Source of the DNA: UBA2330 sp035443185
Lineage (GTDB): Bacteria; Bacteroidota; Ignavibacteria; Tepidaquicellales; Tepidaquicellaceae
DNA: 64,000 bases
Direction: 5' to 3'
NCBI GenBank assembly: GCA_035443185.1
Contig: DAORRV010000002.1
Coordinates: 35,613-99,612 of the forward strand
The position numbers were made by a program, and so were the translations under genes. Shown here piece after piece: positions 36,121-44,131 of this stretch. Each line of letters begins with the position of its first letter. Position 1 is the first letter of the stretch. The notes under the pieces were generated by a model, which saw nothing but the letters and a program-made list of their open reading frames with translations, did no database searches and had not been told where the DNA came from.

Positions 36121-37251
36121 CTACTCCAGCTTTTTCTGAAATCTGTTGGAGCTGACAGCAAGAATAAAGACACCCATCAGGAACAGCACCAGCAGTTCTT
36201 TCCAGAGATCGTAAAAACCAAGTCCTTTTAATACAATGCCTCTTATAATTATTATAAAATATTTTAGCGGGATAATGTTAGTGATATATTGAATTGCCTG
36301 AGGCATGCTGTCTATGGGGAAAGTAAATCCGGACAGAAATATCATCGGCATAATCACAAGAAAAGCAGATGTGATCATAGCCTGTCGTTGAGTCTTTGAA
36401 ATTGTCGATACGAACAAGCCAAGTCCGAGAGTAGAAAGCATAAAAATAAATGATGAAAAAAAGAGTAGCACCAGACTTCCTTTTACTTCTATCCCAAACC
36501 AGAATCTCATTACCGAAAGTACAAGTATTATTGCAATAAATCCGAGCAGTGAAAACGGCACTAGTTTCCCGATTATCATCTGATAAGGTCTGATAGGAGT
36601 GACAATAAGCTGCTCCAGTGTACCGACTTCCCTCTCTTTCACAATCGCCAGCGAAGTCATATTAATTGTAATTATAATTAGAATCAATCCTACTATACTT
36701 GGCAGCATAAAATTTCTTGTAGTCAGATTCGGATTATACCAAACACGAATTTCAGGAGTCACTCTACCCGCCAGTGATATTTTCAAACCCGATCGTTCCT
36801 GAATGTCCAGAGAAACTTTTTCTGAAAAGCTACTGAGAATATTAGCTACATAACCTGAAGCTATACCGGCTTTCCCGCCGTCAGATCCGTCAAATATTAT
36901 CTGAATGTCAGCCGTTTTTTTGCTCAGAATATTTTTTTCAAAATTATCCGGTATCACAATCCCGCAGAGAACTGTTCCTTTATCTACTGCAGACTGAAGC
37001 TCTTCATAATTTGTATTGAATTCTTTTATAATAAAAAATCCCGAACCTTCCAGATCCCTTATCAGCTCTCTGCTTTTTGAAGATCTATCCATATCATACA
37101 CAGTAGTATCTACATAATTCAGATCACGGTTAGCTGCGTAGCCGAGAAAGATCAACTGTATCACTGGCGCGATCAACACCATTACAAACATTTTCGGATC
37201 TCTGAAAAATTGTTTGAATTCTTTTTTAATAAATAATTTTATTATACTCAT
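36121..37251 (-). CDS. ABC-2 type transporter permease (YbhR-like)
   Basis: 376 residues with the ABC-2 permease plan. One helix lies near the N-terminus after a cytoplasmic KKEFKQFFRDPKM start (about 22-42), then a long periplasmic domain (about 45-175), then five membrane helices, with NLTTRNFMLPSIVGLILIII and VKEREVGTLEQLIVTPIRP between. The R-E-x-G-T-x-E-Q-L cytoplasmic motif is the family's coupling helix, contacting the ATPase. It overlaps the preceding permease gene by 4 bp (ATGA), so translation is coupled. It is the last gene of a six-gene operon with a TetR regulator, a membrane fusion lipoprotein, two ATPases and a sister permease. The same gene set in E. coli is cecR-ybhG-ybhF-ybhS-ybhR, an exporter implicated in antibiotic and cation efflux. 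Confidence 0.93.
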   Translation of the reverse strand: MSIIKLFIKKEFKQFFRDPKMFVMVLIAPVIQLIFLGYAANRDLNYVDTTVYDMDRSSKSRELIRDLEGSGFFIIKEFNTNYEELQSAVDKGTVLCGIVIPDNFEKNILSKKTADIQIIFDGSDGGKAGIASGYVANILSSFSEKVSLDIQERSGLKISLAGRVTPEIRVWYNPNLTTRNFMLPSIVGLILIIITINMTSLAIVKEREVGTLEQLIVTPIRPYQMIIGKLVPFSLLGFIAIILVLSVMRFWFGIEVKGSLVLLFFSSFIFMLSTLGLGLFVSTISKTQRQAMITSAFLVIMPMIFLSGFTFPIDSMPQAIQYITNIIPLKYFIIIIRGIVLKGLGFYDLWKELLVLFLMGVFILAVSSNRFQKKLE

Positions 37252-38378
37252 CCGACTTCCTCCCTCTTTATTCTGATTGCGGAGATTGAAATAAAAATAC
37301 CGGCAAAAATTATTAAGTAAACTATTTGTTCATAAAAGACCGAGATGTCCGTTCCTTTAATAAGTATGTTTCTTAATATTACTATAAAATATTTTGAAGG
37401 AGTTATGTTCGACAAAAGCTGAATTAGATAAGGCATACTCTCGATCGGAAAAATAAATCCGGATAAAATTATTGTAGGCAGCTGAGATATAAGCTGTGAG
37501 ATCTGAAATGCCACCTGCTGTGAATCCGCTACTGTCGAAACAAAAACTCCCATGCTAAGAGTAGCAAGTAAATAACAAACAGTCCCGAGGAAAAGTACAG
37601 CATAGCTTCCCTTCACTTCCACACCGAATAAAATGTAACCCATAATAATTATACTGGCAGCTATCAACAGCGAAAGTATCAGGTAAGGAATAATTTTTCC
37701 GAGTATAAGCTGAAGCGGTGTAACCGGTGACACTCTGATCTGCTCGATAGTGCTGAATTCTTTTTCTCTGACAAGTGATATAGAAGTAAGTATGACAGAA
37801 ATAATTATCAGTATCATTGCCATTAATCCGGGGATAAAAAACAAAGTCGAGTCGAGACTCTTATTGTACCAGAATTGTGTCTCGACATTAAGAGGTACAT
37901 TTGATTTTATTCCTTTCAGAGAAAGTTCTTGCTGTGTTAACTTATTATTGAATTGTCCCGTCGCAGCAGTCAGATAATTCTGTACAATTCCACCCGTACT
38001 TGCATCCACTCCGTCAACTATATATTGTATCTTTACTTCCTTTTCAGATTGCAGATCTTTTTCAAAATTTAACGGGATTACGAGAGCGGTATAAATCTTT
38101 CCAGTATTTAAAAGTTCATTTGTTTCACTGTCTTTTCTTATTTGCTCAGTAACGGTGAAATAAGAAGATGCATTGAGACTACTTATAAAATCTCTCGACA
38201 TTGCAGAATTATCCTTATCAAATACTCCAATCTTTACATTATTTACATCTGTAGTAATTGCATATCCAAAAAGTACCAGCAATGCGACCGGCAGTAAAAA
38301 AATTATCAGCAGTGAACTTTTGTCCCTGAATATCTGTCTGAACTCTTTCACCGTTATTGATAATATTCTTCTAAACAA
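37248..38378 (-). CDS. ABC-2 type transporter permease (YbhS-like)
   Basis: 376 residues. It is a sister of the next gene, with the same layout: cytoplasmic VKEFRQIFRDKSS, one helix, a large periplasmic domain, then five helices. The coupling motif is LVREKEFSTIEQIRVSPVTP, followed by LILGKIIPYLILSLL. The start taken here is TTG at 38378-38376, directly against a heptamer repeat array and with no Shine-Dalgarno. The sequence MFRRILSITVKEF fits the family's usual N-terminus, so the choice is reasonable. With its partner it should form the membrane channel of the exporter. The 144 bp separating it from the ATPase gene is filled by the repeat array, the only sizeable gap in an otherwise tight operon. 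Confidence 0.92.
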   Translation of the reverse strand: MFRRILSITVKEFRQIFRDKSSLLIIFLLPVALLVLFGYAITTDVNNVKIGVFDKDNSAMSRDFISSLNASSYFTVTEQIRKDSETNELLNTGKIYTALVIPLNFEKDLQSEKEVKIQYIVDGVDASTGGIVQNYLTAATGQFNNKLTQQELSLKGIKSNVPLNVETQFWYNKSLDSTLFFIPGLMAMILIIISVILTSISLVREKEFSTIEQIRVSPVTPLQLILGKIIPYLILSLLIAASIIIMGYILFGVEVKGSYAVLFLGTVCYLLATLSMGVFVSTVADSQQVAFQISQLISQLPTIILSGFIFPIESMPYLIQLLSNITPSKYFIVILRNILIKGTDISVFYEQIVYLIIFAGIFISISAIRIKREEVG

Positions 38379-38517
38379 ATACTAAATATTAAATATTAAA
38401 TTTTAAATATTAAATATTAAAAAATTGAACATCGAACATTGAACTTTGAACATCGAACATCGAACATTGAACATTGAACATCGAACTTTGAACATTCTAC
38501 ATTGAACATTGAACATT
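38377..38517. repeat. Heptamer tandem array, (AAATATT)6 then (GAACATY)13
   Basis: From 38377 the sequence reads as six 7-mers close to AAATATT, an 8-nt junction, then thirteen uninterrupted 7-mers from 38427 to 38517, all GAACATT, GAACATC or close variants. It fills the space between the ATPase gene's stop (38523, five bases away) and the permease gene's TTG start, inside an operon. The units are too short and lack spacers, so it is not a CRISPR. Confidence 0.93.
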
Positions 38518-38522
38518 AACCA

Positions 38523-39473
38523 CTATTCTCTTTTCTCGAGTAAGTTTAAAAACACATCTTCAAGTGAAGGTATGATTACATCTATTCTGACATTATCTCT
38601 GCCTCCTGCAGTATCAGCTATTACATCTTTTAATGCTTCCAGCTCTTTATCACCTTTGGTATATTTCTTTTTTAAAATGAGATGGATCGAATTTCCAAAT
38701 GCTGAAACGCTTTGTGTGTAATCTTCTTTTGCTAATTTTTCAATTACTTTAAAAGAATCCGGACAGTCTATTTCAAGGACCGTACTGTCAATGTATTCTT
38801 CTTTAAGTTCTGCAGGACTGCCGGCTGCTATCAGTTTACCTGCGTTAATGAGAATGATCCTGTTGCAGAATTCCGCTTCATCTAAGTAATGAGTTGTAAC
38901 AAAAACAGTTGTTCCTTTTTCGGAAATTTCATGTATCAGATCCCAGAACTTTCTTCTTGAAATTGGATCCACGCCGCCTGTAGGTTCATCAAGAAAAACA
39001 ATCTTCGGCTCATGCATTACTGCCGCACCAAGTGCCAGTCGTTGCTTAAAGCCGACTGATAAATTTGAAGTAAGAGTATTTTCCCTGTCCTCTAATCCTG
39101 AAATTTTCAAAGCCCATGCTTTTCTCTTTTCAAGTGCTTCACCCTGAAGTCCATATATCCCACCAAAAAAATTCAGATTTTCATCAATTGTAAGATCACC
39201 GTAAAGGGAAAACTTCTGTGACATGTAACCTATATTTTTTTTCACATCATCCGGTTCTTTATCAATACTGAATCCGCTGACCAAAGCATCTCCCGAAGTC
39301 GGCTCGAGTATTCCGCAAAGCATTTTAATCGTAGTTGATTTTCCCGCACCGTTTGCTCCGAGGAATCCGAATATCTCTCCTTTATATACATCAAAGCTGA
39401 TGTCATTTACTGAAGTGAAGTCACCAAATTTCTTAGTCAGATTTTTTACTTCAATTGATTTATTATTTTCCAT
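38523..39473 (-). CDS. ABC transporter ATPase (YbhF C-terminal-half-like)
   Basis: 316 residues, one nucleotide-binding domain plus a C-terminal regulatory stretch. It has Walker A GANGAGKST, Q-loop MSQKFSLYGDL, a signature varied to LSVGFKQ instead of LSGGQ, Walker B IVFLDEPTGGVDP and an intact H-loop TTHYLDEAE. The C-terminal ~80 residues (PSLEDVFLNLLEKRE at the end) are typical of DrrA/YbhF-type exporters. E. coli YbhF is a fusion of two such domains. This gene matches the second half, which has a similarly altered signature, and the next gene upstream matches the first. The two should pair as a heterodimer driving the two ABC-2 permeases. Spacing to the upstream ATPase gene is 5 bp. Confidence 0.94.
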   Translation of the reverse strand: MENNKSIEVKNLTKKFGDFTSVNDISFDVYKGEIFGFLGANGAGKSTTIKMLCGILEPTSGDALVSGFSIDKEPDDVKKNIGYMSQKFSLYGDLTIDENLNFFGGIYGLQGEALEKRKAWALKISGLEDRENTLTSNLSVGFKQRLALGAAVMHEPKIVFLDEPTGGVDPISRRKFWDLIHEISEKGTTVFVTTHYLDEAEFCNRIILINAGKLIAAGSPAELKEEYIDSTVLEIDCPDSFKVIEKLAKEDYTQSVSAFGNSIHLILKKKYTKGDKELEALKDVIADTAGGRDNVRIDVIIPSLEDVFLNLLEKRE

Positions 39474-39478
39474 CTGAT

Positions 39479-40405
39479 TTAATCGTTATCAGTTTCCATT
39501 AATTCAATAAAGACATTTTCAAGTGATGGAAGCTTCATTCGGATATCATCAATTTCAATATTATTATTTTTAAGCAACAAAGTAATCTCTTCTAATTCCA
39601 TAGGATTACCTTTAAATACAATATTCAATCTGTCACCAAACATTTGTATATCAGCATTCTCAATATTTTTCAAAATTTTATATGCGTCTCTGACAGGATT
39701 ACAGACTACTTCCATGATCGCCATTTTGAGCGAGGATTTTATTTTAGCCGGTGTACCTTCTGAAATTACTTTACCATTATTCATCATCACAATGTAATTA
39801 AATCTTTCAGCTTCATCCATGTAAGGAGTCGAGATCAGGATTGTAATATTTTCTTTTAACAGACCTGAGAGAATGACCCAGAATTCTCTGCGTGAAACAG
39901 GATCTACACCTGTGGTTGGTTCATCAAGAAATATAATTTTTGGTCTGTAAATAAGAGTGCAGGCTAGAGCCAGCTTTTGCTTCATTCCTCCCGAAAGTTT
40001 TCCCGCCTGAAAATGACGAAAGTCTTTTAGCCGTGTAAAGTGAAGCAGTTCATCTCTCCTCTTTTCAAAATCATTTACTCCGTGAATGTCAGCTATGAAC
40101 TGAATATTTTCATCTACCGTCAGATCTGTGTACAGACTGAATTTTTGAGACAGGTAACCGATCTCATTTTTAATAATACTTTTCTTTTTACCTTCACCAA
40201 GATCAAGATCTGTGAAATCTACTTCCCCCGAATCAGCTCTCAGCAGACCGCACATTATTCTTATCATAGTAGTTTTACCCGCACCGTCAGGACCGACCAG
40301 TCCGAATATCTTATTCTTTTTTACTTTAAAACTGATGTCATCTAATGCTGTCACCTCTTCGAATTTTTTTGTAACATTCTTAACTTCTATAGCTGATTCG
40401 TTCAT
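39479..40405 (-). CDS. ABC transporter ATPase (YbhF N-terminal-half-like)
   Basis: 308 residues. Walker A is GPDGAGKTT, with the Asp that also marks the first half of YbhF. The Q-loop is LSQKFSLYTDL, the signature LSGGMKQKL is canonical, and Walker B is IIFLDEPTTGVDP. The H-loop position reads STPYMDEAE, so the switch histidine is missing. Together with the partner's altered signature, this predicts an asymmetric dimer with one canonical and one degenerate ATP site, as in many heterodimeric exporters. It starts ATG at 40405-40403 and lies 7 bp from the membrane fusion gene upstream. It ends five bases before the partner ATPase gene begins. Confidence 0.94.
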   Translation of the reverse strand: MNESAIEVKNVTKKFEEVTALDDISFKVKKNKIFGLVGPDGAGKTTMIRIMCGLLRADSGEVDFTDLDLGEGKKKSIIKNEIGYLSQKFSLYTDLTVDENIQFIADIHGVNDFEKRRDELLHFTRLKDFRHFQAGKLSGGMKQKLALACTLIYRPKIIFLDEPTTGVDPVSRREFWVILSGLLKENITILISTPYMDEAERFNYIVMMNNGKVISEGTPAKIKSSLKMAIMEVVCNPVRDAYKILKNIENADIQMFGDRLNIVFKGNPMELEEITLLLKNNNIEIDDIRMKLPSLENVFIELMETDND

Positions 40406-40412
40406 AATAATA

Positions 40413-41402
40413 TCAGTTTAAAATTATATTAGCATCAGCAGGCATTCCTGACTTCAGTTCATAGGATGCATTCGGAATTCTTATCTTAATCCCAAAGACA
40501 AGTTTGGTTCTCTCTTCTTTTGTCTGAATATTCTTTGGAGTAAATTCGGCTTCAGGTGAGATATAAATTACTTTACCTGAATATTTTTTATCAGGATATG
40601 TATCATTTGTAATGTCAGCTTCTTGACCAAGTTTTATTTTCCCGAGTTTCGCTTCAGTTACATAAATAAATAGATCTACAACTTTGAGATCAGCTATGTT
40701 CAGAATGGAAGAACCTGTATTCACAAATTCACCCGGCTCTGCAAGTTTTTTGGTAATAATTCCTTCAAGCGGTGAACTTACTTTACAGTCTTCAATATTT
40801 TTTCTGATCAGATCTGCATTTGCCTGAGACCTTTTCAGATTTGCTGCGGCAGATTCTACCTCTTCTCTTCTTATAATAGTTCTTACTTTCATCAGATTTT
40901 CTTCAGCCGAATTAAGCTGATTTTCTCTCAGGTCATAAACCAGTTCGGCATCCTCCAGATTTTTTACTGTTGCGGCATTTTCATTTACAAGATTTTTCAT
41001 TCTCTGCAGATCGGTTTCTGCCTGCTTAAGATTTATTTCAGCCGCGCTTACATTATCTTCTGCAATTCTGATATCTTCAGATCTCGCGCCCTGCTGCAGA
41101 AGTTTAAGTTGTGCATCTGCCTGCTCTACCGCAGCAAGTGCCTGTCTAAGCTGTATATCAAGCAGATCATGATCTATCAGAAACAATACATCACCTGCTT
41201 TCACCATGTCTCCTTCTTTCACATAAATTTCCTTTATCTGTCCGGGTGTCTTCGAGCTTATTACAATATTTGTAGCTTCGATATTTCCCGATCCTGAAAT
41301 GGCATTTGTATCCACTTCTTCTTCACATCCGGAAAATATTGAAACTGATATTATTATCAGGAAAATTGAGCTGATTAAGAACTTTGAAGTAATTTTTTTC
41401 AT
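40413..41402 (-). CDS. HlyD/YbhG-like membrane fusion lipoprotein
   Basis: 329 residues. The N-terminal signal ends in a lipobox, FSGC (Cys near residue 26), so this periplasmic adaptor is probably a lipoprotein. The HlyD plan is clear: a lipoyl half-motif TPGQIKEIYVKEGDMVKAGD, a long alpha-helical hairpin (about 85-205) with an Ala/Glu/Leu-rich coiled coil, the second lipoyl half VSSPLEGIITKKLAEPGEFV, then the beta-barrel domain (ADLKVVDLFIYVTE, LGQEADI) and a membrane-proximal end. It would connect the two-permease ABC exporter with an outer membrane channel. No TolC gene is present in the window, so a TolC-like partner must be elsewhere. It lies between the TetR gene (30 bp) and the first ATPase gene. 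Confidence 0.94.
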   Translation of the reverse strand: MKKITSKFLISSIFLIIISVSIFSGCEEEVDTNAISGSGNIEATNIVISSKTPGQIKEIYVKEGDMVKAGDVLFLIDHDLLDIQLRQALAAVEQADAQLKLLQQGARSEDIRIAEDNVSAAEINLKQAETDLQRMKNLVNENAATVKNLEDAELVYDLRENQLNSAEENLMKVRTIIRREEVESAAANLKRSQANADLIRKNIEDCKVSSPLEGIITKKLAEPGEFVNTGSSILNIADLKVVDLFIYVTEAKLGKIKLGQEADITNDTYPDKKYSGKVIYISPEAEFTPKNIQTKEERTKLVFGIKIRIPNASYELKSGMPADANIILN

Positions 41403-41432
41403 GTTCTAAAAAATAATTTAACAGTGATTTTT

Positions 41433-42047
41433 TTATATTCTAATTGAATTAATAATAAATTCCGGAATTTCCTTTTTTCTTTTATTCAAAAATTTTTCGA
41501 ATCCCGCTTCATTCATTCCGAATACATTAGATATCAATGGTCTTGCAAGAAAAGGAAATATGCAAAGTGAGATCAAGTTTATAAATAGCTGCACAGGATC
41601 GACCGGTAATATTTCTTCTGATTTAATTGCTTCCCTGATCTGTCTTATAAAGATCTCGGGCTTGATCTTAATTCTTTCAGAAAATGTTTTCAAAAATTTA
41701 TCGGGATCATTATTCATTTCCCTTATCACAAAAACAGGTATAATTGGATTTTGGGACAATAAAGTAATGTATTTGTCAGTAAAGTATTCTATTTTTTCAA
41801 ATAAAGGCTTTTCCATATTCAGAATTTCAATCACCTGAGGAAAAATTTTTTGAGTAGCTTCTTTAAAGACTGCATCAAACAACGCTTCCTTATTTCTGAA
41901 ATAATAATGGAGCATTGCCTTATTGATCCTTGCTTCATCAGCGATCTCCTGCATTCTTGCCCCGTCTATTCCCTTATTATAAAATATTTTTTTTGCAGAT
42001 TCAAGAATCCTATCTTCTGTTTTTTTGTCTTTTATTTTTTTCAACAT
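41433..42047 (-). CDS. TetR-family transcriptional regulator (CecR-like)
   Basis: 204 residues. The N-terminal helix-turn-helix domain (about 10-56) has the family's ILESAKKIFYNKGIDGARMQEIADEA and the recognition helix INKAMLHYYFRNKEALFDAVF. The rest is the alpha-helical ligand-binding and dimerisation domain, including a C-terminal part (FLARPLISNVFG) that recurs in regulators of YbhG-type efflux operons. It is the first gene of the exporter operon, and a symmetrical TTAACC/GGTTAA site lies 23 bp before its start, so it probably represses the whole operon including itself. The inducer is unknown. ATG start at 42047-42045. Confidence 0.93.
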   Translation of the reverse strand: MLKKIKDKKTEDRILESAKKIFYNKGIDGARMQEIADEARINKAMLHYYFRNKEALFDAVFKEATQKIFPQVIEILNMEKPLFEKIEYFTDKYITLLSQNPIIPVFVIREMNNDPDKFLKTFSERIKIKPEIFIRQIREAIKSEEILPVDPVQLFINLISLCIFPFLARPLISNVFGMNEAGFEKFLNKRKKEIPEFIINSIRI

Positions 42048-42069
42048 GTTAAATTGCTAACTAAAAAGA

Positions 42070-42085
42070 TTAACCGTTTGGTTAA
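42070..42085. promoter_or_regulatory. Candidate TetR operator, TTAACC-N4-GGTTAA
   Basis: A perfect 6-bp inverted repeat with a 4-nt centre (GTTT), 23 bp upstream of the TetR gene's start. Half-sites of the type TAACC/GGTTA at this spacing are typical TetR operators. It is the only strong palindrome in the upstream region, apart from a terminator-like hairpin at 42131. Binding by the adjacent regulator is inferred. Confidence 0.65.
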
Positions 42086-42130
42086 GAATTAAAACTTAAC
42101 TAACGCAGAAATTTATTTCAACATAAAAGA

Positions 42131-42160
42131 AAACCTCTGTACAATTTAAAACAGAGGTTT
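42131..42160 (-). terminator. Probable intrinsic terminator downstream of the porin gene
   Basis: A perfect 10-bp stem, AAACCTCTGT / ACAGAGGTTT, with a 10-nt loop. Read on the minus strand it continues TTCTTTTATG, a moderate T-tract, and on the plus strand AATTTTATTTTTT. It lies between the porin gene's end and the TetR operator, so it would insulate the exporter operon from read-through. The rest of the 497-bp gap holds a heptamer array and two further ATTTGTA units at 42223-42236. Confidence 0.75.
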
Positions 42161-42395
42161 AATTTTATTTTTTAAATTTGAAAAAGATTTTAAATTTTCA
42201 CAGAAGTAGATTTTTATTTGAAATTTGTAATTTGTAATTTCTTTCCGCAAGAACAACTTTCGCTCCCCCTTTTTTAAATGGGAATTACTTATGAATTATT
42301 CTGAAACGTGCTATTAAAAATTTAGATTTTGTGTCAAATAATTTCACTGAAAAATTTATTATTTTTTTTCGATAAATTTAAATTGTAACTAATTA

Positions 42396-42542
42396 AAAAG
42401 TATCTCATAATTCATATGTCCTAAGTTGATATTCGTATCTCGTAATTCAAATTTCGTAACTCGTAATTTCTAACTCATAATTCGAAATTCGTAATACTTA
42501 ATTAGTAATACTTAATTAGTAATTTTTAATAAGTAATTGATT
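42396..42542. repeat. Heptamer tandem array, ATTCGTA-type, 21 units
   Basis: The sequence can be read in unbroken 7-mers from 42396 to 42542. Consensus is ATTCGTA, with variants ACTCGTA, TTTCGTA, ATTCATA, ATTAGTA and ATACTTA; the last two alternate twice near 42494-42521. The array begins two bases past the porin gene's stop codon (TGA, minus strand, 42547-42545). Individual units are degenerate but the 7-nt phase is kept throughout. Confidence 0.88.
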
Positions 42543-42544
42543 CT

Positions 42545-43723
42545 TCATCTGTAGTCATAATAAAAAGTGATCCTCGGTACTACATCTGTCTTCAATCCCG
42601 CTGCAGATGAATTTTTCTGTGAATAAGCATTCAGCCAGATATTCGGCATCAGGTGAACATTCTTATGCGGCATAAAATCAATTCCTGCCGTTACAAAATA
42701 TTGATTAAATCCTCTTTGGGCAGTTGTTGTATTTTCATTATAATAATCAATTCTCGAAAAAAATCTGAATTTATTTTCACTAATATTTCCTGTAGCAAAC
42801 AAACTTAATCCCATTGGATCTGTATTATTTGTGACCGAGTTGAATATTTTATTTCTCTGGAAAAATCCTTCCAGTCCTATTGAAAATGATTCCACTGAAT
42901 AAGCAAGAAAAGAACTAAAAGTATATCTGTCATTATTATCGTTTACATTTTCAAAGTCAGCATAAATATCTGCTGTTATCTTTTTATCTGCAAAATTACC
43001 GGACAGCATTCCGTAATACTTTTTATATTTGTTTACCTCTTTTCTGACACCTGATCCGGTTGCTATCATAAAATAGTATCCGTAATTTTTTTTCTCATCA
43101 AAATTTCCGTTAAGCATGACTCCAAGGTCTCTTGAGCCTGCGATTCCTCTTTGATCCATAATAGTCTTTTCAACAGACCTGTAACCCCATATTTTTTCTT
43201 CAATAAATGAATATGAAGGAGTGGGCTGTAATCCGATAGTAAGTGTAGATCCGGTAAATATTTCTTTCCATGCAAGAAATGCATCCTTTATCAGCACTGC
43301 GTTTTTTAAATTAGGAAGTACATCATTCCCGTCATAAGCAAGAACAAATCTTGTAAAGAAATACCTGCTGATGTTATGATCATAACCGAGATAAATTCTT
43401 CTGAAGTCAAATGAATTATAATCTTTAGGATAATTAGTATAATCTAAAAGAGAAATGGTAGAGTCGCCTCCGGCTTTATAAAAGAAATCACCGAATGCAT
43501 AGCCCCAGACTTTTCCGGTGCCGTCCTCCTCATTTTCATCCGGATCTTTGTTACTTGTATTTTCCTTAGTACTATTGGGATCTTTCAGATCTTTTAGCTT
43601 TTTTAGATCTTTCAGATACTTTGAATTTTTAGTTATTTCAGTTCCATTTTTTTCGTCAAATGTCTGAGCTGATAAAATTCCCGTGATCAAAACTATGCAT
43701 AGAATAGTAAGTAAAATTTTCAT
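42545..43723 (-). CDS. Outer membrane porin-like beta-barrel protein
   Basis: 392 residues. A signal peptide (1-19, cut after LSA-Q) is followed by a charged, low-complexity linker with KYLKDLKKLKDLKD and an acidic NKDPDENEEDG. Then comes a beta-barrel domain beginning WGYAFGDFFYKAGG. Alternating polar/hydrophobic strands continue to the end (FDFRRIYLGYDHNISRYFFTRFVLAYDG, STLTIGLQPTPSY, VVPRITFYYDYR), and the last residue is Arg in an aromatic-rich strand as usual for barrel proteins. The layout resembles phosphate-selective or general porins of the FCB group. The substrate cannot be read from sequence. It is a single-gene transcript preceded by a 408-bp AT-rich divergent region and followed by the heptamer array and a terminator. 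Confidence 0.82.
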   Translation of the reverse strand: MKILLTILCIVLITGILSAQTFDEKNGTEITKNSKYLKDLKKLKDLKDPNSTKENTSNKDPDENEEDGTGKVWGYAFGDFFYKAGGDSTISLLDYTNYPKDYNSFDFRRIYLGYDHNISRYFFTRFVLAYDGNDVLPNLKNAVLIKDAFLAWKEIFTGSTLTIGLQPTPSYSFIEEKIWGYRSVEKTIMDQRGIAGSRDLGVMLNGNFDEKKNYGYYFMIATGSGVRKEVNKYKKYYGMLSGNFADKKITADIYADFENVNDNNDRYTFSSFLAYSVESFSIGLEGFFQRNKIFNSVTNNTDPMGLSLFATGNISENKFRFFSRIDYYNENTTTAQRGFNQYFVTAGIDFMPHKNVHLMPNIWLNAYSQKNSSAAGLKTDVVPRITFYYDYR

Positions 43724-44131
43724 TTAATAAATTTAAGTTAATAAATAAAAGGTAAATTATTAATTTTATTTAAAATATTGTTTAGCATAATATTATTTAA
43801 TGATTTATATCATACTAAATTTTAATTTTATAGCGATGTAAAATATTTTTTAATGCATTCCAAAAATACAGTTTTCTGTTTAAAGTATGAATTAATAAAT
43901 TCAAAGCTAAAAATATTTTATTTAATCGAAAATGAATTCCAAAGTATTAATTATTTAATTTATTTGTGTATCAGTTAAAAAATTTATTCACCAGCTAAAT
44001 TCAACTATTACAATAACATTATTAAATTTTTCAATAATGATTTTACAGGCATTTATGTAAATTGATTGTTAAAAATTATTCAATTGTAAAAAAGCTTTTT
44101 TTTTAAGAATTTTCATAAAATTTAATCAGCT
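43724..44131. other. Divergent intergenic region, no feature recognised
   Basis: 408 bp of very AT-rich DNA between the divergent porin and universal stress protein genes. It must hold both promoters, but no clear box pair can be named. A self-complementary run AAAAAAGCTTTTTT near 44099 is A/T-tract symmetry without a loop. No heptamer phase, open frame or Shine-Dalgarno is seen. Confidence 0.5.

Noticed and set aside
38377..38517. Possible CRISPR array
   Set aside because: The repeated unit is 7 nt and continuous, with no spacers and no cas genes nearby.
36121..42047. ABC exporter operon as the dedicated lipopeptide exporter
   Set aside because: It lies 17 kb away beyond unrelated genes and an assembly gap. 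Its gene order is that of the general cecR-ybhGFSR efflux system.
44090..44112. AAAAAAGCTTTTTTTTT as an intrinsic terminator
   Set aside because: There is no loop, the symmetry comes from A/T tracts, and it lies upstream of the stress protein start, not after a gene.
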